Assembly (NCBI GenBank): GCA_018267275.1
Contig: JAFDYV010000003.1
Coordinates: forward strand, 372,001 to 436,000
Origin: Bacteroidota bacterium
GTDB lineage: Bacteria; Bacteroidota; Bacteroidia; Cytophagales; Cyclobacteriaceae
DNA length: 64,000 bases
Direction of reading: 5' to 3'
Shown: in pieces, positions 52,069-60,126 of the stretch
Position numbering within the stretch: position 1 is the stretch's first letter
Layout: every line of letters starts with the position of its first letter
Program-made: the position numbers and the translations under genes
Notes under the pieces: generated by a model
Databases searched by the model: none
What the model saw: the letters and a program-made list of their open reading frames with translations, nothing else
What the model was told of the DNA's origin: nothing

Positions 52069-53263
52069 AATATCTCTTTTTGCTTTGTCGATAGGATTAC
52101 TGGCATCTTGTTCAACCAAGACGGAAGAAGCCGCACAACAATCAACGATAACTCATCTTGAGTCCCCAGCTCAGGCCGAAAGTGGGGAGCCCTTTCTCTT
52201 TACCTACCAGGACAGCATCGTCTATTTTTCCTGGATTGAAAAAAAGGGGGAAGAGTCAACATTTAAACTTGCCAGCCTTATCGATGGTAAATGGACGACA
52301 CCGAAAACTATTGCCTCGGGCAATTCATGGTTTGTGAATTGGGCAGACTATCCCATGATGGCGAGGAATCAAGATGGGTTCATCGCTCACTTTCTCGATA
52401 GAAGTGCAGATGGAAAATTTACTTACGATGTAAAATTCACGACCTCTCAATCGGCTGAATCCACTTGGGCAAATCCGAAAATTCTACACGATGATGGCAA
52501 GCAGGCGGAGCATGGCTTTGTTTCGTTAGTGCCATATGAAGACAAGTTTTTTGTTACCTGGCTGGACGGGCGCAATACTGTGATGGAGGGGATGGAAAAT
52601 ATGGATCATGGTCATCATGGAGAGATGAGCCTTCGGGCGGCCATTCTTGACTCAAATGGAAATAAACTTGATGAGTGGGAACTTGACAAGAGAACGTGCG
52701 ATTGCTGCCAGACAAGCGCTGCCATAACAGCATCTGGGCCAGTAGTAGTGTATCGCGACCGTTCGGATGAAGAGATTCGCGATATGTCTATTGTACGCCT
52801 GGTGAATGGCGAGTGGACTGCACCTCAGAGCATCAACAATGACAATTGGAAAATCGCTGGCTGTCCGGTAAACGGCCCAAGAGTTTCGGCTATCGGAAAT
52901 ACAATTGCCACCGCTTGGTTTACAATGGCATCCGATTCGGCTCAGGTGAATGTGATTTTCTCCAATAATGGAGGGGAAACGTTCGGGAAAGCAATTCGGG
53001 TCGATGAAGGTAGCCCGATTGGCAGAGTTGACATTGTATTACTAGACGAACAAAGTGCTATGATAAGTTGGATGGAAGGAACCGAAGTAAAGGTTGCTGA
53101 AGTCCGGAGTGATGGAACTAAGAAGCCATCCATCACCGTGGCCACATCATCTGAGTCACGTTCCAGTGGCTTTCCTCAAATGACGAAGTCGGGTGACAAA
53201 CTTATATTCGCCTGGACTGATTCAAAAGAAAAGACTATTAAACTGGCCTCACTCAATTTATAA
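52058..53263 (+). CDS. Sialidase-like beta-propeller lipoprotein
   Basis: The 401-residue protein has lipobox LASC and repeating beta-strand motifs of a propeller, such as KLASLIDGKWTTPKTIASGN, VYRDRSDEEIRDMSIVRLVN and FSNNGGETFGKAIRVDEG (an Asp-box-like SxxGxTF). A Cys cluster, CDCCQTSAA, and a His/Met loop (MENMDHGHHGEM) are unusual for sialidases and could bind copper. The catalytic residues of true sialidases are not evident. Confidence 0.65.
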   Translation: MKNKISLFALSIGLLASCSTKTEEAAQQSTITHLESPAQAESGEPFLFTYQDSIVYFSWIEKKGEESTFKLASLIDGKWTTPKTIASGNSWFVNWADYPMMARNQDGFIAHFLDRSADGKFTYDVKFTTSQSAESTWANPKILHDDGKQAEHGFVSLVPYEDKFFVTWLDGRNTVMEGMENMDHGHHGEMSLRAAILDSNGNKLDEWELDKRTCDCCQTSAAITASGPVVVYRDRSDEEIRDMSIVRLVNGEWTAPQSINNDNWKIAGCPVNGPRVSAIGNTIATAWFTMASDSAQVNVIFSNNGGETFGKAIRVDEGSPIGRVDIVLLDEQSAMISWMEGTEVKVAEVRSDGTKKPSITVATSSESRSSGFPQMTKSGDKLIFAWTDSKEKTIKLASLNL

Positions 53264-53295
53264 TTTTCAATTCAAACTTAAAAAGTAGAATCATC

Positions 53296-54153
53296 ATGAA
53301 ACAAATAGCAACAGTCGCCCTCCTGATAAGTCTTGCAGGGTTTGCCCATGCACAACTTAATATGCCTAATGCCAGCCCCGATGCTACATTTAAACAACAG
53401 ATTGGCTTTGGAGAAGTGGAAGTAAAATACTCACGCCCCAGCGCTCGTGGCAGGGCAATCTTTGGCGGGCTTGTTCCCTTCGGAGAGCTATGGCGCACCG
53501 GTGCACATGATGCCACTACCATTCGTTTTTCGGAAGATGTGAAATTAAACGGCAATGATATTCCAGCAGGCACCTACTCCTTCTTCACTATTCCCAATCA
53601 AAATGAGTGGACAATCATAGTTAACAAGGTTGCTGAAATGCACGGCTCGTCCGACTACGCACAGGAGCAAGACCTGGTGCGCTTTACGGCAAAGCCTGAA
53701 AAATCGGCACGGTACTACGAAACATTTACCATTGAAGTAAATAATCTTACCAGAGAAGAAGCTGGCTTGTTTTTACTGTGGGAGAATACGGAGGTGAAAC
53801 TCACCATTAAAATGAATGTAGACGAAAAGGTGATGGCCGAAATCAATGATCGTATTAATGTAAAGAAGGAAGACAGAGCAAGTCTTTTCTATCAATCCAG
53901 CGCTTATTACTTCAACAACAATAAAGATTTGAAGCAGGCCTATGCTTGGGTGCAAATCGCTAATAGCAAAGCGCAAGATGCCGGGTATCTTCAACTGCAA
54001 GCAAAAATTGAAGCCTCTATGAATGACTACACATCAGCTCTCAAGACATTGAAAGCATCCACCGAACTGGCTACAACGAAGAAACTTGACCAGGTTATTA
54101 CAGCAAACGAAAAACTTCGTGCGGAGTGGGCAACTAAAACTGGCAAAAAGTAA
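53296..54153 (+). CDS. DUF2911 secreted protein
   Basis: The 285-residue protein has a signal peptide (cleavage near AHAQL). DUF2911 features are KYSRPSARGRAIFGGLVPFG, ELWRTGAHDATTIRFSEDV and PAGTYSFFTIP. A TPR-like helical tail (QSSAYYFNNNKDLKQAYAWV) ends the protein. The role is unknown; Bacteroidota encode many such periplasmic proteins. Confidence 0.85.
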   Translation: MKQIATVALLISLAGFAHAQLNMPNASPDATFKQQIGFGEVEVKYSRPSARGRAIFGGLVPFGELWRTGAHDATTIRFSEDVKLNGNDIPAGTYSFFTIPNQNEWTIIVNKVAEMHGSSDYAQEQDLVRFTAKPEKSARYYETFTIEVNNLTREEAGLFLLWENTEVKLTIKMNVDEKVMAEINDRINVKKEDRASLFYQSSAYYFNNNKDLKQAYAWVQIANSKAQDAGYLQLQAKIEASMNDYTSALKTLKASTELATTKKLDQVITANEKLRAEWATKTGKK

Positions 54154-54154
54154 A

Positions 54155-54751
54155 ATGAGAAAACTTGCATTTGTCACGCTACTTACGTCTCTGTCATTTG
54201 CTTCAGAGGCACAGAAAACGGGTGTTGAAAAAATGGACATTGATCCAACACAAAGTAAACTGGAGTGGACAGGTAAAAAATTAGGAGGTGAGCACTACGG
54301 GGAAATACGACTGTCATCAGGCCACCTAACTTTCACTAAAAGCAAGCTAAGCGGTGGTTCTTTTGAAATGGACATGGCCAGCATTACCTGTGCTGACATT
54401 ACCGATGAAAAATCAAACAAGCGGTTGGTGGATCATTTGAAGTCGGAAGACTTCTTTTCCGTGACACGGTTTCCAACGTCATCATTCATCATTACCAAGG
54501 TAGAGCCCAAATCGGCAACCGAATACATTGTACTTGGCGATCTTACCATTAAAGGGAAGGCAAATCCAATAACGTTCACGGCTAAACTGAATACGGTGAA
54601 CAATCAAACCATTGCCGAAGCAACGCTGGTGTTTGACCGAAGTAAATATGAAGTGAAGTTTGGCTCACAATCGTTCTTCGAAAACCTGGGTGATAAACTT
54701 GTTTACGATGATGTGGATATAAGGGTGAAGTTGGTAGCAATTACTAAGTAG
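54155..54751 (+). CDS. YceI-family periplasmic protein
   Basis: From ATG 54155, one base after the previous stop, the protein has 198 residues. A signal peptide (cleavage near SEAQK) precedes the YceI lipocalin-like fold: WTGKKLGGEHYGEIRLSSGH, DHLKSEDFFSVTRFPTSSF, LTIKGKANPITFTA and FGSQSFFENLGDKLVYDDVD. YceI proteins bind isoprenoid lipids in a barrel. In copper operons a role in respiratory quinone handling or membrane repair is plausible. Confidence 0.85.
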   Translation: MRKLAFVTLLTSLSFASEAQKTGVEKMDIDPTQSKLEWTGKKLGGEHYGEIRLSSGHLTFTKSKLSGGSFEMDMASITCADITDEKSNKRLVDHLKSEDFFSVTRFPTSSFIITKVEPKSATEYIVLGDLTIKGKANPITFTAKLNTVNNQTIAEATLVFDRSKYEVKFGSQSFFENLGDKLVYDDVDIRVKLVAITK

Positions 54752-54755
54752 CAAC

Positions 54756-55469
54756 ATGATGAGGGTTTGTATAGCAATTCTATGCGTATTCATTTCAATT
54801 TTCACCCGTAACAATGCAACTGCTCAGGAAGGAAGAAGAGACGTGAACATTATAGGAACAATGAGGGATGTAATGTGGAAAGGCAAGCTTTCAGGGAACA
54901 TCGATCTGGATACCTTGTCGAACAAACATCATTTGTTCGGGCTTGGCCCTGTTGAATACTTAGCAGGGGAAATTTTGATTGTTGATGGGAGGGCTTACCA
55001 ATCAACGGTGCTGAATGACTCAACAATGAAAGTGGAAGAAACCTATGCAATAAAAGCTCCTTTTTTTGCTTACGCAAATATTACTAACTGGATGGAAGTG
55101 ATGCTACCTGACAGCGTTAAATCCATTAACCAGTTGGAGCGATTACTTGAGCATATAACCAAAAAAGTAAATCAGTCTTTTCTGTTTCAATTTAAAGGTG
55201 AGGTTGAACAGGCCACCATCCATATTGTAAACCTACCGAAAGGATTAACCGTAAATTCCCCGGCTGATGCCCATCAAGGACAAAAGAATTTTCTATTGAC
55301 AAACCGGGAAGTTGATGTGGTTGGATTTTTCTCAACGGCACACAAAGGAATTTTCACACGCCATGATACTTACCTGCACATGCACCTGATCACGTCTGAC
55401 AAACAGAAGATGGGGCATTTGGACGAAGTAAGAATTAAAAAAGGGACAATAAAAATAGGCCATCCATAA
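54756..55469 (+). CDS. Alpha-acetolactate decarboxylase with signal peptide
   Basis: The 237-residue protein matches acetolactate decarboxylase: GLGPVEYLAGEILIVDGRAY, AYANITNWMEVMLPD, and the C-terminal metal site FTRHDTYLHMHLITSDKQKM with GHLDE. The Zn-binding His residues (HMH and a later His) look intact. The N-terminus is a clear signal peptide (cleavage near ATAQE), so the enzyme would be periplasmic. Its known substrate, 2-acetolactate, is cytoplasmic. It is cotranscribed with YceI (4 bases) and the copper ATPase (10 bases). Confidence 0.85.
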   Translation: MMRVCIAILCVFISIFTRNNATAQEGRRDVNIIGTMRDVMWKGKLSGNIDLDTLSNKHHLFGLGPVEYLAGEILIVDGRAYQSTVLNDSTMKVEETYAIKAPFFAYANITNWMEVMLPDSVKSINQLERLLEHITKKVNQSFLFQFKGEVEQATIHIVNLPKGLTVNSPADAHQGQKNFLLTNREVDVVGFFSTAHKGIFTRHDTYLHMHLITSDKQKMGHLDEVRIKKGTIKIGHP

Positions 55470-55479
55470 CTTTATCATC

Positions 55480-57648
55480 ATGAAACATCAACACGGAGAT
55501 CAGCAGTTTACATGCCCCATGCACCCCGAAGTGGTGAAAGACGCGCCTGGCAAATGCCCGAAGTGCGGAATGGATTTGGTTCCGATTTCAAATTCAACGA
55601 GTGAACATGAGGTTCATCAACATCATGCCAGTCGGGAAAGTGAACACGCACATCATCACATGAAAGCTGGAAAACATTCGGAGCATGAGCACCAACACTC
55701 GGGCCATTCAGGCCATGCAAACCATGCCGGGATGATTGAAGATTATAAAAAGCGTTTCTATATAGTACTTGTCTTGACTATACCTATCATGGCTTTGTCA
55801 CCCATGATTCAACATTGGCTACGGGTAGACTGGATGTTCGCAGGGTCTTCGTACTTGCTCATGCTGCTTTCGTCTGTTGTTTACTTCTATGGCGGATGGC
55901 CTTTTCTCATTGGCTTGAAGGATGAAGTGAAATCAAAATCGCTTGGCATGATGACACTGGTAGCGGTGGCGATTACTGTTGCCTATGTATACAGTGTAGC
56001 CATCGTTATGGGTTTGCCCGGCATGGACTTTTTCTGGGAGTTGGCAACATTGATTCTCATTATGCTGTTGGGTCACTGGATTGAAATGAAATCCATTATG
56101 AGTGCATCGCGCGAATTGGAGCTGTTGGTGCAACTCATGCCCTCGGAAGCGCACCTCATTCATGGCGAGCAGATCACGGAAGTGAAGACAGAAGACCTAA
56201 AAGCCGGGGATATTATTCTCATTAAGCCGGGTGAGAAAATTGCCGCTGATGGCATCATTGCAGAAGGCAATAGTTACCTGAATGAGTCTATGCTCACAGG
56301 TGAATCAAAGCCAGTGGAGAAGTCGAAAGGCGAAAAGGTAATTGCTGGTTCCATCAATGGAAACGGATCGCTCAAAGTAGAAGTGTCGCATGGAAGTAAA
56401 GACTCGTACCTCGCGCAGGTAATTAAGCTGGTTCAGGATGCACAGCAAAGCCAATCCAAAACGCAACTTTTAGCTGACAAAGCCGCAGGGTGGCTTACCA
56501 TCATTGCATTGGTATCAGGTGCTTTGACCTTCATTGTTTGGCTTAGTATTGGCAAAGACTTGGCTTTCGCGATGGAGCGGATGGTTACAGTGATTGTCAT
56601 TTGCTGTCCCCACGCGTTGGGCTTGGCTGTTCCGTTGGTTGTGGCACGTTCAACTGCCATTAGTGCCCAGAGCGGGTTATTGATTAAAAACAGAACCGCT
56701 TTTGAAAACTCAAGAAAGATTACAACACTGGTATTTGATAAAACGGGCACATTAACGGTTGGAAAATTTAGCGTGGTGAGATTTGATTCATTAGGCGAAG
56801 AGTATAATCGTGATGAAGTACTCGCTATTGCTGCAGCGCTTGAACAAAACTCGGAACACCCCATTGCAACAGGTATTGTGGAGAAAGCGAAGGAACTCAA
56901 ACTTTCGTTGCCTGCTATCAGCGATTTCAATGCGATAACAGGAAAAGGCATACAGGCAATGTGGAACGGAAAGCAAGTGAGAGTAGTAAGCCCCGGATAT
57001 TTAAAGGAGAAAAATTTAAACATACAGCTACCGGCTTCAAGCGAGGCTGAAACAGTTGTATTTGTGTTGATCGAAGATAACGTAGTGGGTGTGGTTGCGC
57101 TGGCTGATGAAATCAGAAAAGAATCGCCCGAAGCCATTAAAACACTTCGTGCCAATGGCATCAAAACACTTTTGCTTACAGGCGATAACAAAGAAGTAGC
57201 CAGGAAGGTGAGTGAATCGCTGGGCATGGATGGCTTTATGGCGGAAGTACTCCCTCATCAGAAGCTGGAAAAGATCAAAGAACTTCAGGAGAAGGGCGAA
57301 TTTGTAGCCATGACAGGCGATGGCGTAAACGATGCACCCGCACTCGCCCAAGCTAACATCGGCATTGCTGTTGGCTCTGGTTCTGACATTGCGGCCGAAA
57401 CCGCTGGAATTGTGCTGGTAAACAGCAACCCCAAAGATGTGGTGAATCTTATTTTGTTTGGGAAAGCCACCTACAGGAAAATGATTCAGAATCTGGTGTG
57501 GGCTACCGGCTACAACGTGATTGCCTTACCATTGGCGGCAGGAGTGTTGTACAATTTTGGAGTTATGCTTAGTCCTGCCATGGGTGCCGTGTTGATGAGC
57601 GTAAGTACTGTAGTAGTAGCCATCAATGCGCGGATGTTGAAAGTATAA
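55480..57648 (+). CDS. copB: CopB-type copper-exporting P1B ATPase
   Basis: The 722-residue protein starts with a His stretch and a metal-binding module, FTCPMHPEVVKDAPGKCPKC then GMDLVP. A His-rich linker (HHASRESEHAHHHMK) follows. The ATPase core has TGES (LTGESKPVEKS), the TM6 motif CPH in VICCPHALGLAVP, DKTGTLTVGK, an HP locus (NSEHPIATG) and TGDGVNDAPALAQA. CPH marks the CopB (P1B-3) group rather than CopA (CPC). It would pump copper out of the cytoplasm. There is no N-terminal HMA domain. Confidence 0.92.
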   Translation: MKHQHGDQQFTCPMHPEVVKDAPGKCPKCGMDLVPISNSTSEHEVHQHHASRESEHAHHHMKAGKHSEHEHQHSGHSGHANHAGMIEDYKKRFYIVLVLTIPIMALSPMIQHWLRVDWMFAGSSYLLMLLSSVVYFYGGWPFLIGLKDEVKSKSLGMMTLVAVAITVAYVYSVAIVMGLPGMDFFWELATLILIMLLGHWIEMKSIMSASRELELLVQLMPSEAHLIHGEQITEVKTEDLKAGDIILIKPGEKIAADGIIAEGNSYLNESMLTGESKPVEKSKGEKVIAGSINGNGSLKVEVSHGSKDSYLAQVIKLVQDAQQSQSKTQLLADKAAGWLTIIALVSGALTFIVWLSIGKDLAFAMERMVTVIVICCPHALGLAVPLVVARSTAISAQSGLLIKNRTAFENSRKITTLVFDKTGTLTVGKFSVVRFDSLGEEYNRDEVLAIAAALEQNSEHPIATGIVEKAKELKLSLPAISDFNAITGKGIQAMWNGKQVRVVSPGYLKEKNLNIQLPASSEAETVVFVLIEDNVVGVVALADEIRKESPEAIKTLRANGIKTLLLTGDNKEVARKVSESLGMDGFMAEVLPHQKLEKIKELQEKGEFVAMTGDGVNDAPALAQANIGIAVGSGSDIAAETAGIVLVNSNPKDVVNLILFGKATYRKMIQNLVWATGYNVIALPLAAGVLYNFGVMLSPAMGAVLMSVSTVVVAINARMLKV

Positions 57649-57652
57649 TCGA

Positions 57653-57812
57653 TCAGTTATGACCTGGACTTTGAACAACCTGAATGACCTTGTAACCAGT
57701 TCCATTTATAGCTTGTTCAATTTCCAACAAGGAGACTTGGCCTTCGTCATACTTTACAATAGCGTTTGCTTTTTCAAATGAAGCATCGGCTTGCAATACC
57801 CCTGCAAGTTTG
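57653..57812 (-). pseudogene. Truncated HMA (heavy-metal-associated) domain
   Basis: The reverse strand reads KLAGVLQADASFEKANAIVK, YDEGQVSLLEIEQAINGTGY, KVIQVVQSPGHN and a stop at 57653-57655. This is the second half of an HMA or copper-chaperone domain. The N-terminal part with CxxC is absent: an in-frame stop comes shortly upstream, where homology ends. The convergent fragment lies between copB and the conjugation genes and marks a recombination boundary. Confidence 0.65.
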
Positions 57813-57851
57813 CACTACTTCGAAACCCACAGGCCGCCTCGGTAGTGACTG

Positions 57852-59051
57852 TTGCCGCAGGTGTTCCTTAAAGGGTTGGCGCGTAGACGAGTTTTCAGCA
57901 CAACCCAAAAATTCCTTCAAGACCTTTCCCGTTCGCACCGCTGCAATCCGCTCGACCCGGCTACGATGGAAGACATCACCGATGCCACGGAGTCGTCACG
58001 CACCATCATGCTCGGCCTCAACCGCGACTGGATCAAAAAGCAAGGCGACTTCTTCGTAGAATCACCCATCAACTTCGTTACCGCCATCATCTGGTTCCTG
58101 CGCAAATATGAGAACGGCAAATGCTGCACGCTCCCGCACGTCATCGAATTGATGCAGTTGGAGTACCCAATACTTTTCAAGCTGTTGCGTACCGAACGGG
58201 AAATTGAAGTGCTCATCAATCCCTTCGAGTCGGCCTTCCGAAACGAAGCGATGGAACAGCTTGAAGGTCAGATCGCCAGTGCCAAAATCGGCATGGCCCG
58301 GCTGTCTTCACCTCAACTTTATTATGTCTTGTCAGGAAACGACTTCACCCTCGACATCAATAATCCCAATGACCCCAAAATTGTGTGCATGGGCAATAAT
58401 CCGCAAAAGCAGCAGATATACGGGGCCGTGCTCTCTTTATATATAAGCCGGGTCATCAAACTAGTCAACAAAAAGAACCAACTCAAAAGCAGTTTGGTAT
58501 TCGATGAGTTTCCCACCATCTACTTCAACGGCATCGATAGCCTCATTGCCACCGCCCGCTCCAACAAAGTGGCCACGACTTTGGCCGTTCAGGACTATAG
58601 CCAGCTGAAAAAAGATTATGGCCGTGACCAGGCGGAAGTCATCATGAACATTGTAGGCAACGTCATCAGTGGTCAAGTGGTGGGCGAGACGTCAAAACTG
58701 CTATCAGAACGCTTTGGGAAAATTGTTCAGCAACGCGAAAGCATCTCCATCAACGCAGCGGACACGTCCTTCAGCCGCTCTACCCAACTGGAGGCGGCCA
58801 TACCTCCTTCAAAGATTGCTTCACTTTCATCGGGTGAATTTGTGGGGACAGTAGCCGATGACCCGCAACAAAAAATTGAATTGAAAACATTTCACGCGGA
58901 GATCATCAACGACCACGAAGCCATCAAGCAGGAAGAAAGCCGCTACCAACCCATCCCGGCCATCCGCTCCATCACATCGGAAGAAATTCAGAAGAACTAT
59001 TTCCGCATCAAAGAAGATATAAAAGAAATCATTGACGATAAACTCACCTAA
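57852..59051 (+). pseudogene. TraG-family conjugation coupling protein, 5'-truncated
   Basis: From about 57915 the sequence matches the C-terminal two thirds of Bacteroidota TraG (VirD4-like): DLSRSHRCNPLDPATMEDIT, NRDWIKKQGDFFVESPINF, Walker B LVFDEFPTIYF and SNKVATTLAVQDYSQLKKDY. The N-terminal membrane helices and Walker A are missing. Upstream sequence has another origin, and the only start for the open frame is a TTG at 57852. It cannot couple DNA transfer as it stands. Confidence 0.8.
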
Positions 59052-59054
59052 TTT

Positions 59055-59819
59055 ATGAAACAGAACGAGCAAAATTATGAACATCGTTTGGTCGATTTGA
59101 ATAAAAAACTAGGGATCATTCAACGTGACCAAACAAACAAATTACTTCAGGCCGTAGCCAGTTATGAATTAGTGAAAGAAGTAATAGGTTCTCTTCCATT
59201 TGGTAGAGAGACGCAAAATAGTATACAGTTCAACAAAATAGTTTTTCCGCAATTTCTTTCGCTCCTAATCTACTATCGCTATATGGTCAGTATTTTCTCC
59301 AGTGAACCGCTTCGCAAGAGTGACCAAATCGCTCACCTCAAGGCATTCCGCAAAAAACTTGAATGGTTCTGTTTGGAACACCAGGAGTTAATTCAGTATT
59401 GTCGCTCTGGTGCAACGGATAGAGATGATTACTATTTTACCAACAAACCCAATCAATTACTGCCAGAAGAAACACCAGCGTACGTATGGTCAAAATACCT
59501 CGCCAGTCACCGGCTCAATGACCTTATCAATTTTGAAATCATGCTCCGTAAAAAAGATCATGAACCAAGTGAACTAGTTTGGACAGCTCAAAAGACAAGC
59601 CTAATTGAATTATTGTATGCCCTGCATGCAGCGAATGTTTTCAATGATGGTAAGGCGGGACTTAAACACGTAGCAGAAGCATTTGAACGGATATTTCAAG
59701 TGAGCCTAGGCAATTATTACCGTGTCTTTCAGGATATCCGCCAACGGAAAATCAACCAAACGGTTTTCCTTGACCAACTCAAAGAAAAATTCCAGCAACG
59801 AATTCACGAATTGGAATAA
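59055..59819 (+). CDS. RteC-like regulatory protein
   Basis: The 254-residue protein resembles RteC of Bacteroides conjugative elements. The diagnostic C-terminal part is SLIELLYALHAANVFNDGKA, then AEAFERIFQVSLGNYYRVFQ with DIRQRKINQTVFLDQLKE, a DNA-binding winged-helix-like end. RteC controls excision genes in CTnDOT. It lies 3 bases after the TraG stop. Confidence 0.82.
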   Translation: MKQNEQNYEHRLVDLNKKLGIIQRDQTNKLLQAVASYELVKEVIGSLPFGRETQNSIQFNKIVFPQFLSLLIYYRYMVSIFSSEPLRKSDQIAHLKAFRKKLEWFCLEHQELIQYCRSGATDRDDYYFTNKPNQLLPEETPAYVWSKYLASHRLNDLINFEIMLRKKDHEPSELVWTAQKTSLIELLYALHAANVFNDGKAGLKHVAEAFERIFQVSLGNYYRVFQDIRQRKINQTVFLDQLKEKFQQRIHELE

Positions 59820-59886
59820 CGAACTAAATAAGTCCACTTTCTTAAGTCTCTCCCAAACTAAATGTCTCACATCTAATTATCTCTTT

Positions 59887-60126
59887 ATGATTGACATCCC
59901 CAACCTTGATCTTCCGATCGCTACAGTTATCCTAGCACAGTTGAATGAACTGACACCCAATCGAAAACACGAAGTCCTTGACGGGCAAACAGAAGATGAC
60001 TTTGTAAGCGACCGCGTAGACATCTTTCTAGAAGAGCTCGACTGTGCTTTGCTTGTTGGGTGTGATGAGTTGGCTGCAAAGGAAATCGCTCTGAAAGCCT
60101 GCCTAGCTGGAATCTCGGATGAATAG
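59887..60126 (+). CDS. 79-residue acidic protein of a conjugative element
   Basis: From ATG 59887 the protein begins MIDIPNLDLPIATVILAQLN and ends KEIALKACLAGISDE. It is acidic and helical, and no family is known to me. It overlaps the giant methylase-helicase gene by 8 bases, so the two are translated together. It may be a partner or regulator of that enzyme. A longer frame from 59722 lies inside the RteC gene and is not favoured. Confidence 0.5.
   Translation: MIDIPNLDLPIATVILAQLNELTPNRKHEVLDGQTEDDFVSDRVDIFLEELDCALLVGCDELAAKEIALKACLAGISDE

Noticed and set aside
56433..57227. 264-codon open frame on the minus strand inside copB
   Set aside because: It is a mirror of a strongly coding plus-strand gene with all ATPase motifs; the translated product is Ser/Ala-rich with no domain.
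57766..58059. 97-codon frame overlapping the TraG fragment
   Set aside because: It is out of frame with the TraG homology, and its product is a shifted reading of the same DNA.
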